Assembly: GCF_023516215.1 (NCBI RefSeq)
Contig: NZ_CP097349.1
Coordinates: 3,534,001-3,598,000, forward strand
From: Cytobacillus pseudoceanisediminis
GTDB lineage: Bacteria; Bacillota; Bacilli; Bacillales; Cytobacillaceae
Length of the DNA stretch: 64,000 bases
Direction: 5' to 3'
Each line of letters opens with the position of its first letter. The first letter of the stretch is position 1. Below are positions 18,680 through 27,901 of this stretch, in pieces. The position numbers and the translations under genes were made by a program. A model generated the notes under the pieces. The model saw only the letters and a list, made by a program, of their open reading frames with translations. It searched no databases and was not told the origin of the DNA.

Positions 18680-20243
18680 CTGTTTTGCCCCTTTTTCTTC
18701 CATCATTCTTTTTTCCCAGAAGGGTTTTGCGGAATTCCGTCGGTGACTGGCCGCACATTTTTTTGAAAACCTTGCTGAAATAGTTCGGTTCATGATAGCC
18801 CACTTCAAAGGTGATTTCTTTCAGGCTTTTTCCGTGATCCGCCATCAGCTTCTTTGCTTTTTCAATACGGCATTCAGTCAGGAAATCGATATAATTTATC
18901 CCGAGTTTCTCCTTGAACATTTTACTGATATAGATCGGGCTTAGCTCCACTTTCCTACCCAATGCTTCAAGAGAAATATCCTCGTGGGAATGTTCGGTAA
19001 TATATTGTTTCAGCTGGTGGATAGTATCCGCTTCCAGCCTGTCGTAATGCTCCATATACGCCTTCTTCATTTGCTTTACCAATTGACTCGTTTCAGCGCG
19101 CAGCTGCCGGAAATCCTGGGTTTGATACGCAAACAATGGCGCAGGAGCTTCAACCCCTATCTCACTCATTACACGTGAAGCAATCCAGAGCAGCTGCAGC
19201 ACCCGCTGCTGCGCTTGAATCACCCCTTCCCTTTCTGTTTCACATCGCTGGATCATTTCCATTACACTTAAGCTGATTTGCTGCCATTTACCAAGCCTGA
19301 CTTGATCGAAAAACTGTTTTTCCCGCTCTTTGGTCAGCTGCAGATCTTCCCCTGCGCTAAGCACTGGCACATCGGAATAAAATCGGTATTTAACAGGGAG
19401 GGTTGAATCCAGGGTGGCAATAAGAGATTCCTGATAGGACTGACGGATGGACTGCATTGATCCACAAGCGTTCCCAATCCCGACGAACCAGCCTTCTGAT
19501 AAGCCTTTTTTCGCAAGAGACAGAATTTCTCCGGCTATAAATATGGCCTGTGAACGGAATGATTGCTGTTTTTTCCTAAAAACGATGATGGGAAGCTGGC
19601 GGCCATATAGTGCACCTACCCATGCACTGCCTGCTAGCCTGACCTTCTCTTTGACCGAGGTATAGAGGTGTTCTTGTCCATCAGGGAGCAGGATGCTCAT
19701 GACAAACTGTTCATCTGTTGAGCGAATATCGAGCATTTCCACCAGCATATCCAGATGAACTTCATGGACATGATCGAACAGCAGCTGTGTCACTACATCC
19801 GTCTCAATGACCGGAAGAGCCTTTTGCAGCGCATCCTGCTGAAGCTTCGTCATTTCACGGAATCTCCGCTCTTCCTCAATCTGTTCAAGCACCTTCCCAA
19901 CTGTTGCTTCAATTTCCGTTATCTTGCTTGGCTTCAGTAAATAATCCTTGACCCCAAGCTTTATCGCCTGCCGGGCATAATCGAATGTATCGAATGCTGT
20001 AATCATAATAAATTTAATATGCGGATCGGCTTCACTGATTTGCTTAATAGCTTCCAGGCCATTCAGCCCTGGCATCTGAATGTCCATCAGGATTAAATCA
20101 GGGTTAAACGCTTTAGCCAATTGAACGGCCATCTTTCCATTTTTGGCCTGGATGATTTCAACGCCAGGAAAGGCCTTTTGCAGAATCACTTCCAGTCCTT
20201 CCCGTTCAATTTGTTCATCATCCGCGATCAGGAGTCTTGTCAT
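18672..20243 (-). CDS. YesN-like response regulator with AraC-type DNA-binding domain
   Basis: 523-aa two-domain activator. The receiver domain (MTRLLIADDEQIEREGLEVI, phosphoacceptor Asp in LILMDIQMPG, Lys in YLLKPSK) is followed by a long middle region and a C-terminal pair of AraC helix-turn-helix motifs (ISLEALGRKVELSPIYISKMFKEKLG and ITFEVGYHEPNYFSKVFKKM). It overlaps the kinase gene by 26 bp and the downstream binding-protein gene by 8 bp, so the four genes are translationally coupled. By analogy with XylFII-LytS-YesN systems of clostridia it should activate sugar uptake genes. Confidence 0.92.
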   Translation of the reverse strand: MTRLLIADDEQIEREGLEVILQKAFPGVEIIQAKNGKMAVQLAKAFNPDLILMDIQMPGLNGLEAIKQISEADPHIKFIMITAFDTFDYARQAIKLGVKDYLLKPSKITEIEATVGKVLEQIEEERRFREMTKLQQDALQKALPVIETDVVTQLLFDHVHEVHLDMLVEMLDIRSTDEQFVMSILLPDGQEHLYTSVKEKVRLAGSAWVGALYGRQLPIIVFRKKQQSFRSQAIFIAGEILSLAKKGLSEGWFVGIGNACGSMQSIRQSYQESLIATLDSTLPVKYRFYSDVPVLSAGEDLQLTKEREKQFFDQVRLGKWQQISLSVMEMIQRCETEREGVIQAQQRVLQLLWIASRVMSEIGVEAPAPLFAYQTQDFRQLRAETSQLVKQMKKAYMEHYDRLEADTIHQLKQYITEHSHEDISLEALGRKVELSPIYISKMFKEKLGINYIDFLTECRIEKAKKLMADHGKSLKEITFEVGYHEPNYFSKVFKKMCGQSPTEFRKTLLGKKNDGRKRGKTDG

Positions 20244-21678
20244 GCTGCCCCCTCCTATCTTTCGGTATTGTTATTACTACTTTTGTGCCGGCAGCACTGC
20301 TCTCAATGTTCATGACATCTTCATTGCCGTAAAAAAGGCGCAAACGCCTGACAACATTGGTAAACCCTATGCCCGTAGAGTTTCCATCTTTTTGAATGAA
20401 CTGCCCTTGAAGAATCTGTTTAATTTTAAATTCCTCAATACCTGGACCATCGTCTTCCACTTCTATAATCACACAGTCATTTCCGTCCTGAATGCGAAAC
20501 CAGATAATTCCCCCATCTTCTCTTGGCTCGACTGCATAGTTGACGGCATTCTCGATGATCGGCTGCAGTGTGAGACCCGGAATGTCCACATTCAGACACG
20601 TTTCATCTATTGACATTTTCAAATGCAGGCGATCTGTAAATCTGGCTTTTTGAATATCCATGTATTGCTGCAGGACCATCACTTCTTCTCTAAGTGTTAC
20701 TGGCCTATCAAGCCTTTTTAAGTTATAGCGCAGCAGGCCGGCAACACTAACAAGCAGGTCGCTGGTTTCATGAGAGCCTTCCAGATAGGCTTTCTTGGAA
20801 AGGGTATTTAATGTGTTAAATAAAAAATGAGGATTAATCTGGCTTTGCAGGTTCAAGAGCTGGCTTTCCTTCAGCAATAACTTGCTTTCCTGCAGCTCAT
20901 GCTCCAGCTGCGCCTTATGCTGGATCTCTGAAATTAGGTTATTGATATTAATCCGCATCCGGTCAAAGGTCTGGGCAAGAAAAGCAATTTCATCATTCGA
21001 ATCAACCTTTATCGGCAAGTGAAATCTGCCCCTCGATAACTCATTGGCTGCCTGGGTCAGCTTCTGTACAGGCTTCGTAATGCTTAAGGAAAAGCCATAG
21101 GTTAAGAACATTAAGAGGCAGGTGATCATCAGCATCAGCCAAATCCCCAGTTTTTTGATTTCTTCGGACTGGTCAATAATCCCCCGGTAAAGCCGTTCAT
21201 ACGTATTCAGTTCACTATCAATCAGCGTCAGCGTCATCTCGGAGATATACATCGAGATGCGCGTCGCTTTTGAGAATTCCTTTGCCGAATCCTCTGTCTC
21301 CTTTTCATTAAAATAAAGAAGGGAGCGGTCAGTTGTCTCAACCAGGCTGTCAATCAAATTCATATAATTTGTCAAAGCGAAATCATTTTCTGAATTTCGA
21401 AGATATGAAACTTCCCTTTTTGCATTTTCTATTTTTCTCCTACTTTTGTTCAGTTTGTCCAGATTTTCGGGAATAGGCGTGATGAAGTAGTTATTCAAGT
21501 CTGCAATCATCTGCTGGCTTGTTCTTGTAACTTCATTCATTCGAAGGTACCGCTGAAGAATTTCATTATATTGATTCTGAGTTTTCTGATTATAATAGGT
21601 GAGTGTGATCCATATGGCTGCCATAATCAATAGAATCACAGTCGTGAGTGTCCAGATTTTCTTATGAATTTTGTTCAT
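20218..21678 (-). CDS. YesM/LytS-like sensor histidine kinase
   Basis: 486-aa membrane kinase: TM1 (residues 9-29), an extracytoplasmic domain of about 145 residues, TM2 near residues 178-198, HAMP (SITKPVQKLTQAANELSRGRF), a His_kinase domain with the phospho-accepting His in QINPHFLFNTLNTL, and an HATPase domain (LQPIIENAVNYAV, VEDDGPGI, STGIGFTNVVRRL). This is the YesM/LytS subfamily that pairs with AraC-type regulators. Its ATG overlaps the stop of the sugar-binding sensor gene by 4 bp, so the binding protein is probably its input subunit. Confidence 0.92.
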   Translation of the reverse strand: MNKIHKKIWTLTTVILLIMAAIWITLTYYNQKTQNQYNEILQRYLRMNEVTRTSQQMIADLNNYFITPIPENLDKLNKSRRKIENAKREVSYLRNSENDFALTNYMNLIDSLVETTDRSLLYFNEKETEDSAKEFSKATRISMYISEMTLTLIDSELNTYERLYRGIIDQSEEIKKLGIWLMLMITCLLMFLTYGFSLSITKPVQKLTQAANELSRGRFHLPIKVDSNDEIAFLAQTFDRMRININNLISEIQHKAQLEHELQESKLLLKESQLLNLQSQINPHFLFNTLNTLSKKAYLEGSHETSDLLVSVAGLLRYNLKRLDRPVTLREEVMVLQQYMDIQKARFTDRLHLKMSIDETCLNVDIPGLTLQPIIENAVNYAVEPREDGGIIWFRIQDGNDCVIIEVEDDGPGIEEFKIKQILQGQFIQKDGNSTGIGFTNVVRRLRLFYGNEDVMNIESSAAGTKVVITIPKDRRGQHDKTPDRG

Positions 21679-22651
21679 TGCTTTTCCATCGCCTTTAATA
21701 TCCTGATATCGGTAAGATAGCCTTCAGATTTCAGCGGCACTTCTTCATCCCTAAGCCATTTCAAAATCAGCTCTACACTGAGGCTTCCCATCTTTTCAGG
21801 AGACTGTTCAATGATTCCATCAAGTTTCCCCTGAGTAAGCAAAGATATTGAATCCGGACCATCGTCAAAAGAATAGATATAATAAGGTTCTACCTGTGAT
21901 CGCCTTCAATTTCCTGAATCATCGCTCCGGCTATATTTGCCTTAATAGCTATAAAACTATCAGTATCCGGATTTTGATTCAGCATGTTCTGAGTGGCAGC
22001 GATAATTTCCTCCCTAACATCAGTCGTTTCCGCATAGACTGTCTGGATATTTGGATAATCCTTCAGTACTTCATGAATGCCATCAAGGCGCTGCCGCTGA
22101 TAAAACTCTTTATGCTTGTCACCCATGAGAATGACTTTTCCTTTATGGCCCATATCGTCAAGAAGCTGTTTCGCAATTAACTGCCCGGCCAGATATTGAT
22201 CCGAGCCGACGTACGTTTTTCTCAAACTTTCAGATTTGGCCACGTCATTGGCCACCGTAATAATCGGGATTCCATAAAAAGCTGCTTTTATCTTTGTTAA
22301 ATCTTTGAATTCCTGAGTGTCCAGACCCTGAACAATGATGCCGTCCACTTTTGATTGAATGGCTATCTCTAACTTTTTCAAAAATTCCTCTTGATTCTTT
22401 CCATAACTTCCCCAGACTTCCAGGCTTGCCCCATCCTTCCGTGCTTGTTCCTGTGCAGCAATACCTGCCTTATCCCAGAAAGGGGTCTCTAATTCCTGCG
22501 TTATCAGGACAAGCCGATATTTCGCTTCCTGGCCATCTGATGCAGCTGGGAGGTCCCACTCGGATGTAAACGCTTTCTTTGATAGCGTAAATGTAAAATA
22601 ACCAAGGACGATACATGTAAGACAAAATACTAAAATACCCGTTTTACGCAA
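21675..22651 (-). pseudogene. Membrane-anchored sugar-binding sensor protein (XylFII-like), frameshifted
   Basis: About 325 aa. TTG 22651 with GGAGA at 7-nt spacing starts MRKTGILVFCLTCIVLGYFT, an N-terminal anchor with no lipobox. A Peripla_BP_4 domain follows (YRLVLITQELETPFWDKAG, VDGIIVQGLDTQEF, TVANDVAKSESLRKTYVGSDQ). The frame ends early at EIEGDHR because of a missing base at CC 21893-21894; repaired, it runs on VEPYYIYSFDDGPDSIS and LTDIRILKAMEKQ to 21675, overlapping the kinase start by 4 bp. The order anchored binding protein-kinase-YesN regulator matches the three-component XylFII-LytS-YesN design described in Clostridium. The ligand is inferred only. Confidence 0.8.
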
Positions 22652-22805
22652 GGCTGTATCTCCGTTTCCTAAGTATGAACAGCTAAATAATTTTAATCAT
22701 ATCACCTTTTTAAGGCTTATAGAAGAGTTAGAAAGAGAGAGGATTTTCTGCTGTTAACAGGAGGATAATCGGTGCTTTAGGAAATGCTGCCCACCTGCAT
22801 TTTAA

Positions 22806-22828
22806 GGGCATCCTTTTGCCGGATGCCC
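22806..22828. repeat. Hairpin between the ABC operon and the sensor operon
   Basis: GGGCATCC / GGATGCCC with a 7-nt loop, 36 nt past the permease stop. The T-run is weak on either strand, so termination is possible but not certain. Confidence 0.45.
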
Positions 22829-22863
22829 CATTTTCGAAACTGCTAATGCAGGAAACTGGTAAT

Positions 22864-24039
22864 CTACCCTCTCTTCTTCCGGGTCATGACATCAAAAATC
22901 ACAGCACCCGCCAATACGCCTCCGCGGATCATATACTGGAGGGAAACCCCTACCCCGAGCAGATTCATGCCGCTTGATAAAGAGGCCATGACTACAGCAC
23001 CGATAATGGCACCAGTGATTTTGCCCACGCCCCCTGCAGAAGAAACCCCGCCGACATAAGCAGCTGCAATGGCATCGAGTTCAAATAATGTCCCAGCTGT
23101 TGTAGTCGCTGACTGAAGACGTGAGGTGAATAATATGCCGGAAAGAGCTGCCAGCATCCCCATTGAACCGAATACTATATACGTAATTTTATTTACATTG
23201 ATTCCGCTCAGATGTGCCGCTTCCGGATTGCTTCCCACAGCATATATATGTCTGCCAAGAACGGTTTTCGTTGTCAGAAAGTGATAGATGACAACCACTA
23301 AAAGCATAATGACAACCGTCCAGGAAAATCCATTGTAGCCTGCCAGGATCCAGGTAATATAGGAAATGATTGCAGAAACAAAAACTAATTTGACAATAAA
23401 AATCCCTTTTGACACTACCTCGAATTGATAGTTGATCTTGTTTTTCCGCGTGGAAATTTCACTGTATATATACAGCAATATGGCCAGTACACCCAGAATC
23501 AGTGTCAGGAGATGCAGTCCATTCACTTGCATAATCGAAGGAATGAATCCGTTTCCGATTGCATTAAATCCATCATCCTTGACGATAATGGTCCCGGTCT
23601 TCTCTGTTACCTGAAGGAGTGCACCTCTAAAGATCAGCATTCCTGCAAGAGTAGCTACGAAGGATGGGATACCAAACTTTGCAACTAAAAGGCCATTGAA
23701 TAGCCCGACAAAAATACCCATCACCAGGATAATCGGAATGGTGATATAAAACGCTACTCCCATTCCCGTCAGGAGAATCGCAGCAATCGCTCCCAAAAAT
23801 CCAGCGACGAACCCGACTGAGAGGTCAATGTGCCGGATCACGATAACCAGCGTCATCCCCACTGCAAGGACAGCGATATATCCCGTTGAATCCAGCAGAT
23901 TGCTTATATTTCGCGAAGACATAAACAGACCGTCAGTCATCATGGTGAAGGTGAGCATAATCACGAATAAGGCAATGTACATGCCATAGTCACGGATATT
24001 ATCTTTAAATAGCGTTTTCGCTTCGTTAATAAATTCCAT
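22864..24039 (-). CDS. mmsB: Multiple-monosaccharide ABC transporter permease (MmsB/GguB/XylH-like)
   Basis: 391-aa BPD_transp_2 permease with about 10-11 membrane helices; it forms the channel of a carbohydrate uptake transporter of the ribose/xylose class. Visible family blocks include TGYIAVLAVGMTLVIVIRHIDLSVG, FGIPSFVATLAGMLIFRG, and VLGRHIYAVGSNPEAAHLSGI, the loop that contacts the ATPase. It follows the ATPase gene by 12 nt. A hairpin but no clear terminator lies after it. Confidence 0.92.
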   Translation of the reverse strand: MEFINEAKTLFKDNIRDYGMYIALFVIMLTFTMMTDGLFMSSRNISNLLDSTGYIAVLAVGMTLVIVIRHIDLSVGFVAGFLGAIAAILLTGMGVAFYITIPIILVMGIFVGLFNGLLVAKFGIPSFVATLAGMLIFRGALLQVTEKTGTIIVKDDGFNAIGNGFIPSIMQVNGLHLLTLILGVLAILLYIYSEISTRKNKINYQFEVVSKGIFIVKLVFVSAIISYITWILAGYNGFSWTVVIMLLVVVIYHFLTTKTVLGRHIYAVGSNPEAAHLSGINVNKITYIVFGSMGMLAALSGILFTSRLQSATTTAGTLFELDAIAAAYVGGVSSAGGVGKITGAIIGAVVMASLSSGMNLLGVGVSLQYMIRGGVLAGAVIFDVMTRKKRG

Positions 24040-24051
24040 TAGTTTAACCTC

Positions 24052-25571
24052 CTATTGCGTAGCAAGCTGCATGATGCTTTCCTGATTTGCTTCTTCAATC
24101 GACAGCTCGCCTTTAATTTGGCCTTCCGCCATGACATAGACACGATCGCTCATCCCCAGAACCTCACCCAGTTCTGAAGAAATCATAATGATGCTCATAC
24201 CTTCCTCGATCAATTGATTCATAATCGTATAAATCTCGAATTTAGCGCCAACGTCAATGCCCCGCGTCGGCTCGTCCAGGATCAGCAATTTCGGCCCGAC
24301 AAATAGCCATTTGCCCAGGGACACTTTCTGCTGGTTCCCCCGCTCAAATTGCCGACAACCTGTTCAAGGGAAGATGCTTTAATATACATGGACTTTTTAT
24401 ATTCCATTGTTTCCTTTACTTCTTCGTTATCATTAATCACTCCATTTACAGCAATCCGTTTGAGGTTTGCCGCAGAAATGTTGTTTTTAATATCCTGTAT
24501 TAAAAACAGGCCGTCCCCTTTTCGGTCTTCCGTCACGTACGCAATCCCTGACCTGATGGCGTCACTCGGATGCTTCAGCGTTTTTGGAACGCCATCCACC
24601 AATAGTTCGCCGTGTAGTTTATAAGATTTTGGATTTCCGAAAATACTCAGGGCAAGTTCTGTCCTGCCTGACCCCATCAAGCCCGCAATCCCGACAATTT
24701 CTCCTTTCTTAACATGAAAATTAACATCTTTTACAACCTGCCTGCCCAAATGCACAGCATACGCGGACCAGCTGCGAAGCTCAAGAACAGGATCGCCAAA
24801 TGTTTTGTTCGGCCTCTTTGGATAAATATCTTCAATCTCCCTGCCGACCATGTTTTTAATAATGACATTTTCAGAGATTTCTCCTTTTGAGGCGTCCAGG
24901 GTACAAATGGTTTGGCCGTCACGAAGCACAGTCGCTTTATCTGCAATCGAGATGACTTCTTTCAGCTTATGGGAGATCATGATGCAGGTAATTCCCTGCT
25001 CTTTCAGCTCCCCTAACAAATCTAGAAGATTTTCGCTGTCATCCTCATTAAGTGCTGCAGTCGGCTCATCCAGGATAAGCATTTTCACGTCCTTGCTTAA
25101 AGCTTTGGCAATTTCAACTAATTGCTGTTTTCCAACGCTCAGGTCTTTTACGAGCGTTTCTGGATTCACATCGAGCTTAACCTTATCCAGCATTTTATTA
25201 GCTTCAGCAATGGTCCGGTTCCAATCGACAATTCCACCTTGCTTAATTTCATTGCCCGCGAAGATATTTTCATAGACTGTGAGATCCGGAAACAATGCAA
25301 GTTCCTGGTAGATAATGACGATTCCTGCTTTTACACTGTCACTGATCTTGTTGAATTGCTGCACACTGCCCTCAAATACAATGTCACCCTCATATGTGCC
25401 ATATGGATATACGCCGCTGAGCACCTTCATCAGTGTGGATTTACCTGCTCCGTTTTCACCAATCAAGCAGTGGATCTCACCTTTCTCCACTTTGAAATTG
25501 ACATTGCTGAGCGCTTTGACACCTGTAAATTCCTTGGAAATCCCGTGCATTTCCAAAATATTATCGTTCAT
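24052..25571 (-). pseudogene. mmsA: Multiple-monosaccharide ABC transporter ATPase (MmsA/GguA/XylG-like), frameshifted
   Basis: 506-aa tandem ATPase. The first cassette shows Walker A GENGAGKST, signature LSVGKQQ and Walker B LILDEPTAAL. The second has the degenerate P-loop GLMGSGRTEL, the signature [14 protein letters not shown] and [14 protein letters not shown]. The frame breaks exactly in the second signature at five C (24337-24341); one added base restores GGNQQKV. The start at ATG 25571 has GGGGGAA upstream. The adjacent binding-protein and permease genes are intact, which supports sequence error. Confidence 0.87.
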
Positions 25572-25602
25572 TATGATTCCCCCTAGCCAAACAGCTATCA
25601 GA

Positions 25603-25642
25603 AGGAGAAATAGTGATAGAAGCATCTATCACTATTTCTCCT
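25603..25642 (-). promoter_or_regulatory. Intercistronic hairpin between binding protein and ATPase genes
   Basis: Perfect 18-bp stem AGGAGAAATAGTGATAGA / TCTATCACTATTTCTCCT with a 4-nt loop, 10 nt past the binding-protein stop and 31 nt before the ATPase start. There is no strong U-tract, so it looks like an mRNA-stabilising or attenuating element that keeps binding protein in excess. Confidence 0.65.
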
Positions 25643-25652
25643 CCTTTATTGA

Positions 25653-26765
25653 TTAAAGTCCTGTAAATTCATCCGCTTTATAGTATTCAGAATCAATCAG
25701 TTCTTTTTTCACGTTATCTTTGTCGACAACGATTACATCTGTTTGCTTTGCTTTTACTTCAATCTTGCCGTTGTCGTAAGAACCAGTTGTCTCAGGGTCT
25801 TTGTCTTCAAGGATATCGATCGCCATGCCCATTGCATCTTTCACGAGAGTACGAACATCCTTGAATACTGTCATGGATTGCTTTTCATCAATAACGTATT
25901 GAATGGAAGCCTTCTCTGCATCCTGACCTGTTACAAGATAGCTGGATACTGCACTGTCAGTTCCAAAAACATCTGCAATGGAACGGGCCGTTCCGTCGTT
26001 CGGAGCAAGAATTGCCACATCGCCCTTCATATCGTCAGAAGCTGCAGTCAAATGCGTTTGTGCCTTGTTCTTCGCTTCGTTTGGATCCCAGTTCGTTGTC
26101 ACCTGGCCAATGATTTTGCTTAGCTGGTCACGGGACAGATCAGCTGTCTCTTTCAAAGCTTCGGCTTCGCTTGAATTAGCAATCTTGAATGTGCCATCTG
26201 CAATCTTAGGCTGAAGCACACTCCATGCTCCCTGGAAGAATAGGAAAGCATTGTTATCAGAAGCAGCGCCTGCGTATAGATACAGAGGCACGTCCTTGCC
26301 CGTTGCGTTATCTGCCAGGTATTGTGCCTGTGCAGCTCCTACAGCAAGGCTGTCAAATGTTACATAATAATCAATTGCATCTGTATTGGTAATTAAACGG
26401 TCATAGGATATGACTTTTACCCCATCTTTCTTCGCAGCCTCAACCGCTGCAGCAGCTGCATCGCCATCTTGCGGACAGATAATCAGCACATCAATCCCTT
26501 TGTTCAGCAATGTCTCTACATTTTCTTTTTCCTTAGCCGAAGATCCCTGGCTAAACAAAATCTCAGTTGTATATTCCGTTCCTTTTAACGCATCTTTAAA
26601 TCTTTGCTCATCCTGAACCCATCTGGGCTCATCTTTCGTTGGCAAAACGATTCCGACACTTACCTCACTGCTTCCGCCGCCAGTGCCCTGGCTGCATCCT
26701 GCTGCAATAAACGCAAACATCATAACCGTCAGCATAAGAGAAATGACTTTCCACTTTCTTTTCAT
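25653..26765 (-). CDS. chvE: Multiple-monosaccharide ABC transporter binding lipoprotein (ChvE-like)
   Basis: 370-aa substrate-binding lipoprotein. The signal MKRKWKVISLMLTVMMFAFI ends at the lipobox AAGC. The ChvE/XylF-type domain shows VGIVLPTKDEPRWVQDEQRFK, IDVLIICPQDGDAA, VISYDRLITNTDAIDYYVTFDS, APNDGTARSIADVF and VTGQDAEKASIQYV. The Arg in the PRW segment and the Asp/Arg of SYDRL are typical sugar contacts in this family. It is the first gene of a chvE-mmsA-mmsB operon with a cre site about 70 nt upstream, so catabolite repression is likely. Confidence 0.92.
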   Translation of the reverse strand: MKRKWKVISLMLTVMMFAFIAAGCSQGTGGGSSEVSVGIVLPTKDEPRWVQDEQRFKDALKGTEYTTEILFSQGSSAKEKENVETLLNKGIDVLIICPQDGDAAAAAVEAAKKDGVKVISYDRLITNTDAIDYYVTFDSLAVGAAQAQYLADNATGKDVPLYLYAGAASDNNAFLFFQGAWSVLQPKIADGTFKIANSSEAEALKETADLSRDQLSKIIGQVTTNWDPNEAKNKAQTHLTAASDDMKGDVAILAPNDGTARSIADVFGTDSAVSSYLVTGQDAEKASIQYVIDEKQSMTVFKDVRTLVKDAMGMAIDILEDKDPETTGSYDNGKIEVKAKQTDVIVVDKDNVKKELIDSEYYKADEFTGL

Positions 26766-26836
26766 TCTTTTTCCCCCTTTATAATGGATAAAAATTACCT
26801 GCCTACAGGAAAAATTATAACTTTATTACCAGCCCG

Positions 26837-26850
26837 TGAAAGCGTTATCA
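26837..26850. promoter_or_regulatory. cre site (CcpA) upstream of chvE
   Basis: TGAAAGCGTTATCA fits the consensus TGWAANCGNTNWCA without mismatch. It lies 72-85 nt before the chvE start. Confidence 0.7.
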
Positions 26851-26960
26851 CTAGCACTCTTTTAATATCACCTGTAATTTTTTATACTTAATTCAATCTC
26901 AAATTTTTTTCCACAATAAAAAAGACAGCTGCACTAGCTGCATTTTTTATGTCCATAAAA

Positions 26961-26990
26961 AAATGCGTTAATCCAAAGATCAACGCATTT
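26961..26990 (-). terminator. Terminator of the TerC gene
   Basis: AAATGCGTTAATC / GATCAACGCATTT with a 4-nt loop and one mismatch, 5 nt past the terC stop. On the reverse strand it ends in a T-run. Confidence 0.75.
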
Positions 26991-26994
26991 CTCT

Positions 26995-27768
26995 TTATAA
27001 AGCTTCACCCTCAGTTTGCTTCTTACCCGGCGCAAACCAGCCAAACAGGGCAATGGCCACCAATACGCCATAAAAGACCAATGTCCAGCCTGTACTATGA
27101 GGAAAATGATGATCAAGGACACCGATATCCTCATGGGCAAGTGTAATAACAGCAAGCTTGACACCAACCCAGGCGACAATCGCATAAGCAGTTGTTTCTA
27201 ATGCCGGCCGTTTAGCAAGGAGTTTAACAAACCAGGTAGCCGCGAACTTAATCAGGATCAGTCCGGCAATCCCGCCTAGAACCACTACAATAAACTGGCC
27301 GCCATCCATGCCGCCGAAATCGTCAAGCGGTGAATCCGGCAGACCTAGTGCCAGCGCAACAGCAGCAAGAATCGAATCGATGGCAAAGGCAAGATCGGCT
27401 AATGCAATCTTCCCTACAGTTGGCCAAAATCCTTTCCCTGCCGCTTCTTCCTTCACATCCTCACGAATATTTTCGTTTTCTTTTCCGAACTTGGCCTTAA
27501 TTACATGTTTTAAGCCAAGGTACAATAGATAGGCTGCTCCAATCGCCTGGATCTGCCAGACGTTTGCAATAAATGAAATGGCAAAAAGCGCACCAAACCG
27601 GAAAACGAAAGCCATAATGATTCCATAATTAATTGCCTTTTTCTTCTGATCTTCCGGTAAATGCTTCGCTATGACGGCTAAGACAAGAGCATTGTCAGCC
27701 GACAGCAATCCTTCCAGACCAATTAATATCAATAATGCCCAGGCATACTCGAGCCAAATGGACTCCAT
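26995..27768 (-). CDS. TerC-family membrane protein (YkoY-like)
   Basis: 257-aa integral membrane protein with about seven helices. The family motif GLEGLLSADNALVLAVIAKHLP carries the conserved Asp-Asn, and the repeat counterpart is ALADLAFAIDSILAAVALAL. TerC proteins of bacilli export manganese, often to metallate secreted enzymes, which fits the manganese catalase gene just upstream. The start at 27768 is set by AAAGGAGTG; 27792 lacks a site. No Mn riboswitch (yybP-ykoY) was recognisable upstream. Confidence 0.88.
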   Translation of the reverse strand: MESIWLEYAWALLILIGLEGLLSADNALVLAVIAKHLPEDQKKKAINYGIIMAFVFRFGALFAISFIANVWQIQAIGAAYLLYLGLKHVIKAKFGKENENIREDVKEEAAGKGFWPTVGKIALADLAFAIDSILAAVALALGLPDSPLDDFGGMDGGQFIVVVLGGIAGLILIKFAATWFVKLLAKRPALETTAYAIVAWVGVKLAVITLAHEDIGVLDHHFPHSTGWTLVFYGVLVAIALFGWFAPGKKQTEGEAL

Positions 27769-27867
27769 CCGCGACACTCCTTTCTGCAGCAAAAATGTTC
27801 TTCATTGATTCGATAACTATAGATTCCCCAAAATTGCTGAAGGAAACCTTAAAAATATATAATAAAA

Positions 27868-27891
27868 TGGCGTCCTATATTCAGGACGCCA
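27868..27891 (-). terminator. Terminator of the manganese catalase gene
   Basis: TGGCGTCCT / AGGACGCCA with a 6-nt loop, 10 nt past the stop; on the reverse strand an AT-rich tail follows. Confidence 0.7.
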
Positions 27892-27901
27892 GAAGAAAAA
27901 A

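Noticed and set aside
27769..27900. Manganese (yybP-ykoY) riboswitch upstream of the TerC gene
   Set aside because: The gap is short and lacks the conserved loop sequences.
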